In this document: piece by piece, positions 28,283 to 37,258 of the stretch
How positions within the stretch are numbered: the first letter of the stretch is position 1
How the letters are laid out: each line of letters starts with the position of its first letter
Origin: Planctomycetales bacterium
GTDB taxonomy: Bacteria; Planctomycetota; Planctomycetia; Isosphaerales; Isosphaeraceae
Direction: 5' to 3'
Assembly: GCA_027451885.1 (NCBI GenBank)
Contig: DAIDHX010000233.1
Location: forward strand, 1 to 42,467
DNA length: 42,467 bases
Translations under genes and position numbers: made by a program
Notes under the pieces: model-generated
The model's input: the letters and a program-made list of their open reading frames with translations, nothing else
What the model was told of the DNA's origin: nothing
The model's database searches: none

Positions 28283-29560
28283 ATGGGACGCATCTGGCGC
28301 GCACTGAAACTGGGAATGAGGAGCCTGCTCCTCCACAAACTTCGCTCAGGGCTGACCGTCCTGGGCATCGTCTTCGGCGTCGCGGCGGTGATCGCCATGC
28401 TCGCCGTGGCGGAAGGTTCAAGCCGCAAGGCGCTCGAGGAAATTCGAGCCCTGGGCGCAACCAACATCATCGTGCGCTCGGTCAAGCCCTCGGCCGAGGC
28501 CGAGGCCACCGGCGGCAGGCCCGCGCGCATTCTCAATTACGGCCTCAAGTACTCCGATTACGACCGGATGCTCGACACCATCCCCACGATTCGCAAGGTG
28601 CTCCCCATCCGCGAGATTCGCAAGCAGATCCGCCGCGGTTCCTCGTTCCTCGATGGCCGCGTCGTCGGCACCACCCACGACTACGCCGACTTCAACATGC
28701 TCCAGATCGAAAAAGGCTGCTTCCTCACCGCCAGCGACAACGAACGCTACGAAAACTTCGCCGTCCTGGCCAACGAAACCGCCCGCAGGCTCTTCCCCTA
28801 CGAAGACCCAATCAAGAAGGCCATCAAGCTCGGCAGCGACTACTACACCGTCATCGGCGTCACCCGCGAACGCGCCTCCTCCGCCGGCATCGGCAGCAGC
28901 CTGGCCGCACAGGACTTCAATAAAGACGTCTACATCCCGCTCAATACCTGCCGCCTCCGATTCGGCGAGCGCATCATCGATAGCCGCTCCGGCTCCATGC
29001 AGGCCGAGGAAACCCAGCTCAGCCAGATCACCCTTCAGGTCGGCACCATGGAGCAGGTGATCCCCACCGTACCGCTCATCAAGCAGTGCTATGAGCCCTA
29101 CCACCCCAAGAAAGACGTCGAGATCACCGTTCCCTATGACCTGCTCGTGAAGGCGCAGGAAACAGCCCGGCAATGGAGCATCGTGCTGGGCTCGATCGCC
29201 GCCATCTCGTTGCTCGTCGGCGGCATTGGCATCATGAATATCATGCTTGCGACCGTCACCGAACGCACCCGCGAGCTCGGCATCCGCCGCGCCCTGGGCG
29301 CCAAGCGCAAGGACATCACCCAGCAGTTCCTCATCGAAACCATGGTGCTCTCGGGCGTGGGTGGTTTGCTGGGCGTGGCCGTGGGATTCTCGATTCCCAT
29401 CGTCATGGTCTACTTCATCAAGGATCTGCAAGCGATCGTCACCGGGGCTTCGGTGCTCCTGGCGTTCAGCATCTCGGTCGCGGTGGGTGTGCTCTTCGGC
29501 ATCTACCCCGCCCGCCGCGCGGCCCTGATGGATCCGATCGAAGCCCTGCGGCACGAATAA
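28283..29560 (+). CDS. MacB/FtsX-type ABC transporter permease
   Basis: The 425-residue protein has one N-terminal membrane segment (LRSGLTVLGIVFGVAAVIAMLAV), a large periplasmic domain (about 40-280) with FAVLANETARRLFP and DYYTVIGVTRERAS. Three C-terminal membrane segments follow, starting SIVLGSIAAISLLVGGIGIMNIMLATVTERTRELGIRRALGAK, the sequence hallmark of the MacB permease. It ends with PARRAALMDPIEALRHE, also family-typical. MacB works by transferring motion from the ATPase across the membrane to push substrates through the adaptor and the TolC channel. In E. coli the ATPase and permease are one polypeptide; here they are two adjacent genes. Likely substrates are macrolides, lipopeptides or surface proteins. 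The gene is last in the operon and is followed by a terminator. Confidence 0.93.
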   Translation: MGRIWRALKLGMRSLLLHKLRSGLTVLGIVFGVAAVIAMLAVAEGSSRKALEEIRALGATNIIVRSVKPSAEAEATGGRPARILNYGLKYSDYDRMLDTIPTIRKVLPIREIRKQIRRGSSFLDGRVVGTTHDYADFNMLQIEKGCFLTASDNERYENFAVLANETARRLFPYEDPIKKAIKLGSDYYTVIGVTRERASSAGIGSSLAAQDFNKDVYIPLNTCRLRFGERIIDSRSGSMQAEETQLSQITLQVGTMEQVIPTVPLIKQCYEPYHPKKDVEITVPYDLLVKAQETARQWSIVLGSIAAISLLVGGIGIMNIMLATVTERTRELGIRRALGAKRKDITQQFLIETMVLSGVGGLLGVAVGFSIPIVMVYFIKDLQAIVTGASVLLAFSISVAVGVLFGIYPARRAALMDPIEALRHE

Positions 29561-29908
29561 GCAACCACGCCTCACCCCGCGCTGCTCCACACCCGCTCCG
29601 CCCGTTGGGCTTGCGGCCGTGGCAAGTCAAGGCTACGCTTAACTTTCACGTATTCGGTCAACCGCGGCTTCCAAGCTTTTGGAGTCGCGGTTTTTCTCGT
29701 GATGATGTGCGCACGGTAAAGCTCGATTAAGAGCCGACCAGGCGCAAGGCCTCCTTGTGACCGGCGACGTTTTACCCTGGCGGATGTTTCACCCGCGCTC
29801 TTTGCTGGATGCAAGCCGAAGGTACAGTCCTGGCTCCCATTTCGGTGGGGCCAGGTTGGCTTGCTTGCGAACAGGATGGGTTGGACGTCAACTGGAGAGC
29901 GAATCGTA
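29561..29908. other. 348-bp intergenic region with the efflux-operon terminator
   Basis: The stretch holds an intrinsic terminator at 29660-29696 and, after it, presumably the greA promoter. I saw no gene and could not choose a promoter with confidence. Confidence 0.5.
29660..29696 (+). terminator. Rho-independent terminator of the efflux operon
   Basis: AACCGCG (29660-29666) pairs perfectly with CGCGGTT (29686-29692). The stem continues inward with CTTCCAA against TTGGAG with one bulge, and TTTTT follows. It stands 100 bp downstream of the permease stop. Confidence 0.85.
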
Positions 29909-30388
29909 ATGGCTACCGACCGGATCCCGATGTCGAAAGAAGGCTACGAGAAGCTCAAGGCCCAGCTCGACCGGATGAAGAACGACGAGATGCCCCGGAT
30001 CGCCGAGCAAATCGCGCAGGCACGCGGCTTCGGAGACCTCTCCGAAAACGCCGAGTTCGACGCCGCGGTCGAGGCCCAGGGCATGCTCCAGGCTCGGATC
30101 AACGAGCTCCAGGACAAGCTCGGCCGGGCTCTGATCGTCGACACCGCGAATCTTTCAACCGAACGCGCTGCGTTCGGCCTGCGGGTGCGCGTGCTCGATC
30201 TCGACCTCGACGAGGAGGAGGACTTCGTCCTCGTCGGCCCGGGTGAGGAAGACTACGACCAGAACAAGATTCTGCTCACGAGCCCGATCGGCCAGGGTTT
30301 GCTTGGCAAGATGGTGGGTGAGGAGGTCGTGGTGCCGATTCCGAAGGGCCAGCTCAAGCTGCGTATTGTGAATATCAGCGTGGCGTAG
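29909..30388 (+). CDS. greA: Transcription elongation factor GreA
   Basis: The ATG at 29909 (ribosome site GGAGAG) gives 159 residues, the standard GreA size. The N-terminal coiled coil begins MSKEGYEKLKAQLDRMKN and carries the tip motif GFGDLSENAEFDAA; Asp43 and Glu46 are the acidic residues that reach the polymerase active site. The C-terminal FKBP-like half reads LTSPIGQGLLGKMVGEEVVVPIPKG, typical of the family. GreA rescues backtracked RNA polymerase by stimulating transcript cleavage. An acidic loop (DLDLDEEEDFVLVGPGEEDYD) lies between the halves. Its end overlaps the convergent pseudouridine synthase gene by 14 bp. Confidence 0.95.
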   Translation: MATDRIPMSKEGYEKLKAQLDRMKNDEMPRIAEQIAQARGFGDLSENAEFDAAVEAQGMLQARINELQDKLGRALIVDTANLSTERAAFGLRVRVLDLDLDEEEDFVLVGPGEEDYDQNKILLTSPIGQGLLGKMVGEEVVVPIPKGQLKLRIVNISVA

Positions 30389-31118
30389 CGTGGGGCTCTG
30401 GGTCTGGGTCGCGGAGGAGGATTCCCGCCTCGGCCCAGGATTGCGGCACGGGTGCGCGCAGAGCGAGAGGCATTCCGGAGATGGGATGGCGCACCTCGAG
30501 CGTGTGGGCGTGGAGCGCGATTGCGCCTGGGGGTGCGAAGGGGCGGGTTGAGCCGTAGGCGTGATCGCCGACGATCGGCATACCGCGGCTCGACGCCCCT
30601 GCGCGAAGCTGGTGCGTTCGGCCCGTTTCCGGCCAGAGCCGGAGCCAGGCAAGGCCGCTGGGAATGGCGTTTGCGTGCTCCAGGGCCGCGCGTGTGACAG
30701 CCTGCCGGGCTCGCTCCGCGCCGGGCGAGACCACGCGGGCAACGCCCTCCTTGTGGGCGTCCGTGAGCCAATCCTCCCAACGCGGGTCGAAACGCGCGCT
30801 GAAACCCCGCTCCACGATCGCCCAGTATTCCTTCCTCACCGTTCGATTCTCGAACTGGCGCGAGAGCCTGCGAGCGGCCTTGGGGTGCTTCGCCCAGAGC
30901 AACACGCCGGACGTCACGCGATCCAGCCGGTGGACCACCCCAACGTACACTGCGCCTGGATGCGCGGCGTCCAGATGCACGCGCACATCCGCCTCGACGG
31001 TCGTTTCTCCCTCGGGCGCCCAGACGCCCAGGGGAAACTGGCCCGCCGGTTTGGCAAGTCCCAGGACGTGCTCGTCCTCGAAGAGTACGTGGAGCGGTCG
31101 ATTCACAACCCGGTTCAC
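30375..31118 (-). CDS. RluA-family pseudouridine synthase
   Basis: The frame extends to a TTG at 31178, but I favour the GTG at 31118 (VNRVVNRPLHVLFEDEHVLGLAK) because the family begins at about this point; neither has a clear ribosome site. About 247 residues. The catalytic motif GVVHRLDRVTSGVLLWAK contains the Asp of HRLDR that attacks the uridine. ETGRTHQLRAGASSRGMPIVGD and ALHAHTLEVRHP are the other family blocks. It lacks an N-terminal S4 domain, as in RluA/RluC-short types, so rRNA or tRNA could be the substrate. It converges on greA with a 14-bp overlap and no terminator between them. Confidence 0.88.
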   Translation of the reverse strand: MNRVVNRPLHVLFEDEHVLGLAKPAGQFPLGVWAPEGETTVEADVRVHLDAAHPGAVYVGVVHRLDRVTSGVLLWAKHPKAARRLSRQFENRTVRKEYWAIVERGFSARFDPRWEDWLTDAHKEGVARVVSPGAERARQAVTRAALEHANAIPSGLAWLRLWPETGRTHQLRAGASSRGMPIVGDHAYGSTRPFAPPGAIALHAHTLEVRHPISGMPLALRAPVPQSWAEAGILLRDPDPEPHATPR

Positions 31119-31209
31119 CCGTGGAGAAGCGCACGATCGACGGCCGGCTCGAGTCTCCCCCCGCGCCGGCCCGATCAAGCAAGTTTACGCTTCAGTCCAC
31201 GCGCGTGCC

Positions 31210-31521
31210 CTAACGCGGCGACATCGGCATTCCGCCAGGCGCTGAACTCGAGGCCGGCGAGCCGAATTCCGGCAAGCCCGCACCGCCGCCGCCAGGAGTG
31301 TTCGGCGTCAGCCCGTTCGGCCCGTAGATCCCAGCCGCGGCACCCGTGTCCGGCCGAGGCTGCGAACCAAACCCCACAGGCGCCTGCGCACCCGGCGTGG
31401 TTGTAAATGGCTTCCCAGGCGGCACATCGCTGTGCATGCTCCGGCAGCCAGCACCCATCACCCAAAGACCCACGGAGGCAAGCATCAAGCGCCACCCGTT
31501 TCCGCGACTGCGTCGATCCAT
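31210..31521 (-). CDS. Small putative lipoprotein, Gly/Pro-rich
   Basis: The 103-residue protein has a clear ribosome site (GGGAGGG, eight bases before the ATG), a basic start, a hydrophobic stretch (LMLASVGLWVMGAGC) and Cys26 in a lipoprotein-like position, although the -3 residue is Gly rather than Leu. After Cys comes RSMHSDVPPGKPF, then a low-complexity Pro/Gly/Ser tail with no domain I recognise. It is probably exported and lipid-anchored, with unknown role. It stands between the pseudouridine synthase and the superoxide dismutase on the same strand, with 261 bp between it and the latter. Confidence 0.65.
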   Translation of the reverse strand: MDRRSRGNGWRLMLASVGLWVMGAGCRSMHSDVPPGKPFTTTPGAQAPVGFGSQPRPDTGAAAGIYGPNGLTPNTPGGGGAGLPEFGSPASSSAPGGMPMSPR

Positions 31522-31782
31522 CGACTCACCCTCCCTGCGTCATGCCCATGCCACGGCTCGAGGCTCGGCCGCGCACCCTGGTCCTATTTCCCCACGCTCG
31601 TAACAGAAACCCGAGCGACCGCGACGGCCCCACTCGATCGAGATGTGCTCGCAAAGATGTGTGGGACGCCTCGAGCAGGCGCAGACCAACGCCCATGCGC
31701 CCCAGGCGACGGCGGGGATCATACCCACTCGCCGCCTCGGGTCAACGCCATTTCCGTTTTTAAGCCCAATCCCAGGGCCGAT

Positions 31783-32400
31783 TCAGGAACGCGCAGCCGC
31801 AAACCGGCTCGACACCTCGTCCCAGTTCACCACGTTCCACCACGCCGCGATATAATCCGGGCGCCGATTCTGATACTTCAAATAGTAAGCGTGCTCCCAA
31901 ACATCAAGACCCAGAAGCGGCGTCAGCCCTTCCATGATCGGGCTGTCCTGGTTCGGCGTGGAGGTCACCGCCAGCTTGCCGTTCGCTCCCACGATCAGCC
32001 ACCCCCAGCCCGAACCGAAACGACCCACGCAAGCCTTGGACAGAGCCTCCTTGAAGGCCGCGAACCCACCCAGGTCGGCCTCGATCGCCGCCGCCAGCGC
32101 ACCGGTCGGCTCGCCGCCGCCTCCCGGCTTCATGATCTTCCAGAACAGCGAGTGATTGGCATGCCCGCCGCCGTTGTTCCGCACCACCGTGCGAATCGAT
32201 TCGGGAATGGTGTCGAGCGAACGGATCAGCTCCTCGATCGGCTTACCCTGCAAATTCGGGTGATCCTTGAGCGCGTTGTTGACGTTGGTAATGTACGCCT
32301 GATGATGCTTCGTATGGTGAATCTCCATCGTCCTGGCGTCGATGTGCGGCTCGAGCGCCGCGTAGTCGTAAGGCAGCGGGGGAAGGGTGTATTCGGCCAT
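31783..32400 (-). CDS. sodA: Superoxide dismutase, Mn type
   Basis: The 205-residue enzyme begins [18 protein letters not shown] and has [24 protein letters not shown] and [20 protein letters not shown]. The metal ligands are His28, His83, Asp166 and His170. The active-site Gln is in the later part (Gln151, in TPNQDSP) as in Mn enzymes, and GG precedes HANH, so Mn is more likely than Fe; a cambialistic enzyme cannot be excluded. It turns superoxide into oxygen and hydrogen peroxide in the cytoplasm, since no signal peptide is seen. The ribosome site is GGGAGA. It appears to be transcribed alone. Confidence 0.94.
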   Translation of the reverse strand: MAEYTLPPLPYDYAALEPHIDARTMEIHHTKHHQAYITNVNNALKDHPNLQGKPIEELIRSLDTIPESIRTVVRNNGGGHANHSLFWKIMKPGGGGEPTGALAAAIEADLGGFAAFKEALSKACVGRFGSGWGWLIVGANGKLAVTSTPNQDSPIMEGLTPLLGLDVWEHAYYLKYQNRRPDYIAAWWNVVNWDEVSSRFAAARS

Positions 32401-32827
32401 GAAATCGGTCTCCCGTGAGGCTTGAAACCAAGGATGGGCCGGGGCGGCGGTGCACCTCGGCCGGGTGTTTTGCTCGATCCTATGGACTGGCGCGTTACCC
32501 TACCACAGCCCCGCCGGCCGATTCCAGCATCACCCCGCGATCCGCTCCCCGCGCAGGCCCGGCCCGCGCGAGGTTAAAATCGGGCGCGGAATGAACCAGG
32601 AAGGTGGACCATGGGCAAGAAAGTGACGCTTATAGTAAAGTGTGAGGATGTTCGGGTTCCGGCGCGCGCGAAGTCAGGAAACGCAGCTCCGGGGCCGACG
32701 ATTGCCGCCAGAAGCCGCCGATAACACCACGGATCAGCCAGGCAGGTCGGCTCTCGACGACTCAACTCAATCGAATACAACGCTTCTACCGGGTGGGTCT
32801 CGCTCGTCCTTGAGGGATATGTCTGCC
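32401..32827. other. 427-bp region between divergent genes
   Basis: This holds the superoxide dismutase promoter side and the upstream region of the second adaptor. TATAGT at 32631-32636 in an AT-rich patch (CTTATAGTAAAGTG) is the best -10-like element, without a good -35. A 37-codon frame at 32611-32724 has an AAGGTGG ribosome-like site but low third-position GC, so I do not call it a gene. Confidence 0.4.
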
Positions 32828-34828
32828 ATGTCCATCGGCCATGAGTTGCCCAAACTGACCGCGATTCCCCAGCCCAGGCAACGGAACCGGTTGCAGGGAA
32901 TGCTCAAGATCGCGATCGCCCTCGCCGTGATCGGCGGCGCAGGCTGGGCGATCACCAGCGGCGAAGTCTCCCGGCGGATGTTCAAGCAGGAGAAGCCAAC
33001 CGAGCGCTTCGTCGAGGTCGATCGCGGCCAGATCGGGCTTACGATCGTCGAAAACGGCACCGTCGAAAGCGCGAACAACGCCGTCCTTCGCTGCCAGGTC
33101 GAGGCACTCGTGGGCCAGATGGGCGGAACCCAGGGGGGCGTGGCAACTTCCAGCGGCTCAGGCGCCCAGGCTTCCGGTTCCTCGGCAAGCACCTCAACCC
33201 AGGCAAGCTCATCGGCCTCCAAGACCTCAACCAGCAAGACCTCAACCAGCAAGACCTCGACCAGCAAGACCTCGACCAGCGGATCAACCACTAAAAGCAC
33301 CAGCTCCTCGACCACCAGCGGCTCGACCGCGTCGACGTCAAGTTCTTCGAGCTCAAGCTCCACCGCAAGCTCATCCTCCAGCTCTGGAACCTCCAGCTCT
33401 GGAACCTCCAGCTCCGCCACCTCCAGCACGGGCAACGTCAAGCCCGTGATCCGCAGTTTCTCCTACGTTGTTCCCGCCCACGTTCCCTTGCGGCCCGTCA
33501 CCCAGTCCTCGGGTGGAACCATGTCCAAGAAACAGGGCGGCCAGGGGGGCATGGGCGGCGGCGGCGGCGGTCGCGGCGGTGGTGGTCGCGGCGGACGCGG
33601 CGGCGGCAGCATGATCGACGACGAAAAACCAGGCTCCACTCGCATCGTCGAGATCCTCGCCGAAGGCACTCGCGTCAAGAAAGGCGACATCGTCTGCAAG
33701 CTCGATTCCTCCGCCTATGACGACGAAGAAAAAGCCCAGCAAATCCGCTACTACCAGGCCAAGTCCTATGTCGACCAGGCCCAGGCCATCCTCGACGTCG
33801 ATAAGATCACCCTCGAGGAATACCGCGACGGCATCTTTCCCCAGGATTTGCAGCTCATCCGCCAGTACATCACCACCTGCCAGCTCGACAAGGACCGCGC
33901 TGAGAGGACCATGCTCTGGTCCCGCGACATGCTCAAAAAGGGCTTTCGCACCCCCTACCAAACCCGCGCTGACGAACTCGCCTTTCAGCGCGCTGAGATC
34001 GCCCTCAAGGAAGCCCTCGGCATGCGCGAGCGCCTGGTCAACCAGACCGGTCCCAAGCTCACCAAATCCCTCGAGGCCAATGTCAAGGCCGCCATGGCGG
34101 ACAAGCTCACCCAGGACGCCTCCTTCAGCCTGGAATCACAGCGGCTCACCAAGATCCGCCGCAATATCGAACATTGCACCGTCCGCGCGCCCCGTGACGG
34201 CATCGTGATCTACGCCAACCAGACCAACCCCTGGGGCATGGTCACCGCTCGCATCGATCAGGGCGTCACTCTCCACCAGGATCAGCCCATCATCAACTTG
34301 CCAGACCCCCAGCAAATGCGAGTCAAGGCAAGCATCAACGAATCCAAGATCAGCATGATCCAGCCCGGCGTCCTGGCCGAAATCAGGGTCGACGCCTTCC
34401 CGGACCGACCCATGCGGGGCCGGGTTTCCGAGGTCATCCCCATCTCAACACCCCTCCGCGGCTCCGACGTACACGTCTACTACGCCTTCGTGGACATCCT
34501 CGACGAAATCGAAGAGCTCCGTCCCGGCCTCTCCACCGAAATCAGCTTCCAGATCCAGCAAAAGAAAACCGCGTCACGCGTGCCCGTCGAATCGATCCGC
34601 TGGATTGGCGAGCGCCCCTTCGTCGCGCTCCATGCTGCCGGCTCGGACGACTCCTCCTGGACCTGGAAGCCAATCCAGGTGGGAATGTCCGACGCGGTTT
34701 ACGCCGAAGTCGTCTCCGGGCTCCAGGTCGGCGATCGCGTTGTGGCCGATCCCAGCAAGCTCCCCGCACCCGACGCCTCAACACCCAGCCAGGCCGCGGA
34801 GCAAGTCGCCTCCTCGGCCCGCGAATAA
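32828..34828 (+). CDS. HlyD-family efflux adaptor with a Ser/Thr/Gly insert in the lipoyl domain
   Basis: An open frame starts at 32642, but codon use is poor until the ATGs at 32819 and 32828; GAGGG at 32812 fits 32828 best (666 residues). After a membrane anchor (MLKIAIALAVIGGAGWAI) comes a first lipoyl strand (VDRGQIGLTIVENGTVESANNAVLRCQVEA, to about residue 93). Where the other adaptor (25496) has only a few residues, this one has about 175: a Ser/Thr run with KTSTS repeats, a short hydrophobic piece (VKPVIRSFSYVVPAHVPLRP) and a Gly run. The domain then resumes with TRIVEILAEGTRVKKGDIVCKLD at about 270. The coiled coil, second half (CTVRAPRDGIVIYANQ) and barrel domains follow. No pump genes adjoin it, so its partners are elsewhere. 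Confidence 0.8.
   Translation: MSIGHELPKLTAIPQPRQRNRLQGMLKIAIALAVIGGAGWAITSGEVSRRMFKQEKPTERFVEVDRGQIGLTIVENGTVESANNAVLRCQVEALVGQMGGTQGGVATSSGSGAQASGSSASTSTQASSSASKTSTSKTSTSKTSTSKTSTSGSTTKSTSSSTTSGSTASTSSSSSSSSTASSSSSSGTSSSGTSSSATSSTGNVKPVIRSFSYVVPAHVPLRPVTQSSGGTMSKKQGGQGGMGGGGGGRGGGGRGGRGGGSMIDDEKPGSTRIVEILAEGTRVKKGDIVCKLDSSAYDDEEKAQQIRYYQAKSYVDQAQAILDVDKITLEEYRDGIFPQDLQLIRQYITTCQLDKDRAERTMLWSRDMLKKGFRTPYQTRADELAFQRAEIALKEALGMRERLVNQTGPKLTKSLEANVKAAMADKLTQDASFSLESQRLTKIRRNIEHCTVRAPRDGIVIYANQTNPWGMVTARIDQGVTLHQDQPIINLPDPQQMRVKASINESKISMIQPGVLAEIRVDAFPDRPMRGRVSEVIPISTPLRGSDVHVYYAFVDILDEIEELRPGLSTEISFQIQQKKTASRVPVESIRWIGERPFVALHAAGSDDSSWTWKPIQVGMSDAVYAEVVSGLQVGDRVVADPSKLPAPDASTPSQAAEQVASSARE
33221..33280 (+). 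repeat. Four tandem 15-bp units coding KTSTS
   Basis: AAGACCTCAACCAGC occurs twice at 33221-33250, then twice with one change (AAGACCTCGACCAGC) at 33251-33280. It lies inside the Ser/Thr part of the adaptor insert. The period is a multiple of three, so copy changes keep the frame. Confidence 0.92.
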
Positions 34829-35007
34829 TCTCGACCCGCTTCGACCAGGCTGCAACCCAAACCGCCATTGCCCAAAACAGCCGCGCGGGATACGATCCCG
34901 GCTCGCAGGGTTGCCGGGCGGCGTGCCCTTCTTGCGCGGTGGGACCGGTTCAGGTCCAATCGCTCGTGCCGCCCGTGCTGGATTCTCAAGTCTTGTGGCG
35001 GGGTGAC

Positions 35008-35694
35008 ATGCCCATTCGGCAAGCGCGTACCAGAATGCGCACGGCGTGCGCTCTTTCGAGCCTGGCTCTGATCGCCGGCGGGGGCGGATGTTCCACCGTG
35101 AAGACGACGGGCTCGGCCCGCTCCGGTACCGAGCAGCTCTTGCTCTCGGGTGCATGGGACAGCGTGCTCACGCGGGTCGATTTCCATGCGCTCACGGGCC
35201 AGAAGGTCTACCTCGATTCCGATCAGGTCGGCATCGTCGACAAGGGCTACGTGGTCTCCTCGATCCGCCGCGCGATGGCCGAGCAGGGAGTCCTGCTCGA
35301 AAACAACAAGGACAAGGCCGAGGTGATGGTGGAAGTGGCCTTCGGCGCCTACGGCACGGACGAGCGCGACGCCAAGGCGGGCCTGCCGTCGGTGGGAGTC
35401 GCCCCTTCGCTCCTCGGACCCTCGGTCACGTCTGGTTCGGGCTCGGGCGTCACCTTTTCGCAAACCGTGCGGCAAGACGCGGTGGTGAAGGCTGGGATGT
35501 TCGCTTACGAGGCCAAAACGGGCCGGCTCCTCTGGGAGTCAGGGCCGATGCTGGCAGCGCAGGGCGTGCGCGACCATTTCTTCCTCAGCTCGGGACCATA
35601 CCGCTTGAGCTCGTTGCCCGAGGTTGAAAAGTATCCAGACGAGGCCCAGGGCCGCACCAACAAGCATCTCTGGCGCAAGATGACCGGGCGTTAA
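35008..35694 (+). CDS. DUF6655-type putative lipoprotein
   Basis: From the ATG at 35008 there are 228 residues. A signal sequence (MRTACALSSLALIAGGGGC) ends at Cys28, the likely lipidation site. It is followed by STVKTTGSARSGTEQLLLSGAWDSVL, a pattern I recall from planctomycete DUF6655 proteins. The body contains GQKVYLDSDQV, GYVVSSIRRAMAEQGVLL, VEVAFGAYGTDE and FAYEAKTGRLLWESGP, and ends NKHLWRKMTGR. It is probably an outer-membrane or periplasmic lipoprotein, and its biochemical role is not known. Its stop overlaps the convergent glycerol kinase gene by four bases. Confidence 0.72.
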   Translation: MPIRQARTRMRTACALSSLALIAGGGGCSTVKTTGSARSGTEQLLLSGAWDSVLTRVDFHALTGQKVYLDSDQVGIVDKGYVVSSIRRAMAEQGVLLENNKDKAEVMVEVAFGAYGTDERDAKAGLPSVGVAPSLLGPSVTSGSGSGVTFSQTVRQDAVVKAGMFAYEAKTGRLLWESGPMLAAQGVRDHFFLSSGPYRLSSLPEVEKYPDEAQGRTNKHLWRKMTGR

Positions 35695-37190
35695 CGAGAC
35701 GCGTGCCCCACGACGGCCTCCACCGCGCTTCGCCAGCGTCTGGCGCGCATGGCTTGCTGCTCGGCGTCGAACCGGGGCTTGTAGCGCTCTCCGAGCTGGT
35801 CCACCCGCTCAAGCGCGCTTGAAACGCTTTGCCACACCCCCGCGCCCAGGCCGGCCAGAAGCGCAGCCCCCAGGGCCGTTGACTCAATCTGGCCGCTCCG
35901 CACCACCGGAATTCCCAGGATGTCAGCCTGAATCTGAAGAAACACGTCCGATTGAGCCATGCCGCCGTCAACCCGCAGCTCCTCCAGCGGCGCACCCAGG
36001 TCGACCGTGATCGCCTCGATCAGATCCGCCACCTGAAACGCCACGCCCTCGAGCGCGGCGTACGCCAGGTCCGCCAGCGTTGTGGCGCGGGTCAGGCCCA
36101 GAATCGCGCCCCGCGCACCCGGCGCCCACTGCGGCGCACCCAGCCCCGTCAGCGCAGGCACAAACACAACCTCAGATTCCCGATCCGCCTGCCCCGCAAG
36201 CGCCCCAATCTCCGCCGCCGCTCCCACCGCCTTCAGACCATCCCGCACCCACTGCACCGCCGCTCCCGCCACAAACACGCTCCCCTCGATCGCGTATTGC
36301 GCCGGCCCCTCCTCAACCGAAGCCGCCAGCGTCGTGATCAACCCTCGCGTCGATGCCACGATCCGCGTACCCGTATGCGCCAGCAAAAACGCCCCAGTCC
36401 CATACGTGCACTTCGCCTGCCCTGCCCCAGTACACCCCTGACCCACAAGCGACGCCTGCTGATCCCCAGCCACCCCCGTGATCGGCAGCCCGTCCGGAAG
36501 AAAGTCAAGCCCGCGCGTTCGACCAAATTCACCTCGGCTCGGCAAGATTTCCGGCAATATCCCGGCCGGAATTCCGAACAGGTCACAGAGCTCCTGATCC
36601 CACGCACGCCGCCTGAGATCCATGAGCATCGTCCGGGAGGCATTCGTTTCGTCCGTCACGTGCCGCTGCCCACCGGTCAGCCGCCAGATGAGGTAACTGT
36701 CCACCGTACCCGCCGCAAGCTCGCCCGCGTCCACAAGCCTGCGCGCGCCCAGCACCTCATCCAGCAGCCAGGCCATCTTCGTCGCCGAAAAATAGGGGTC
36801 GACCACCAGCCCAGTCCGTTCCGAGATCAAGGCCTGCCGATGCCGCAACCGATCGCAAAGCTCCGCCGTTCGGCGATCTTGCCACACCAGCGCAGGGGCA
36901 ATCGCTCGACCCGTGCGCCGATCCCACATAATCGTCGTCTCACGCTGATTCGTGATCCCCACACCGGCCAGCCGGTCCGCCCGAATCCCCGCGTTCAAAA
37001 GCGCAGCCGTCGTCTGCGATCCCACAGAATGCACAAGCGCCTCGGCGTCGTGCTCCACCCAACCCGGCTTCGGATAACTGGGCAAAACCTCAAGCTGGCT
37101 TTGCCCAACCACACGCAGGTGCGAATCGTAAACAATCACCCGCGTGCTCGTGGTACCCTGATCAATCGCCAGCAGGTGATCGCGTGCCAT
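35691..37190 (-). CDS. glpK: Glycerol kinase
   Basis: The ATG with first base 37190 (GAGGGCG upstream) gives 499 residues, the normal GlpK length. The ATP-site start LLAIDQGTTSTRVIV, the substrate residues in NQRETTIMWDRRTG (Arg83, Glu84), WQDRRT and Asp243 in GVAGDQQASLVGQ are all in place. FVPALTGLGAPQWAPGARGAILGLTR and the C-terminal LRVDGGMAQSDVFLQIQADILGIPVVR confirm the family. The enzyme makes glycerol-3-phosphate from glycerol and ATP. No glpF or glpD is adjacent. The long frame on the opposite strand (35952-37262) is a shadow. Confidence 0.95.
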   Translation of the reverse strand: MARDHLLAIDQGTTSTRVIVYDSHLRVVGQSQLEVLPSYPKPGWVEHDAEALVHSVGSQTTAALLNAGIRADRLAGVGITNQRETTIMWDRRTGRAIAPALVWQDRRTAELCDRLRHRQALISERTGLVVDPYFSATKMAWLLDEVLGARRLVDAGELAAGTVDSYLIWRLTGGQRHVTDETNASRTMLMDLRRRAWDQELCDLFGIPAGILPEILPSRGEFGRTRGLDFLPDGLPITGVAGDQQASLVGQGCTGAGQAKCTYGTGAFLLAHTGTRIVASTRGLITTLAASVEEGPAQYAIEGSVFVAGAAVQWVRDGLKAVGAAAEIGALAGQADRESEVVFVPALTGLGAPQWAPGARGAILGLTRATTLADLAYAALEGVAFQVADLIEAITVDLGAPLEELRVDGGMAQSDVFLQIQADILGIPVVRSGQIESTALGAALLAGLGAGVWQSVSSALERVDQLGERYKPRFDAEQQAMRARRWRSAVEAVVGHASR

Positions 37191-37258
37191 GGCTTCGCCC
37201 TCACGAAAAGTCAAAACGTCTCGGATCGATTCGCCCGCCATCGGCCAGGAGATCGCTC

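Noticed and set aside
28418-29590. 390-codon minus-strand frame
   Set aside because: Antisense shadow of the permease gene.
32611-32724. 37-codon frame starting MGKKVTLIVKC with an AAGGTGG site
   Set aside because: Third codon positions are not GC-rich as in neighbouring genes, and no family is recognised.
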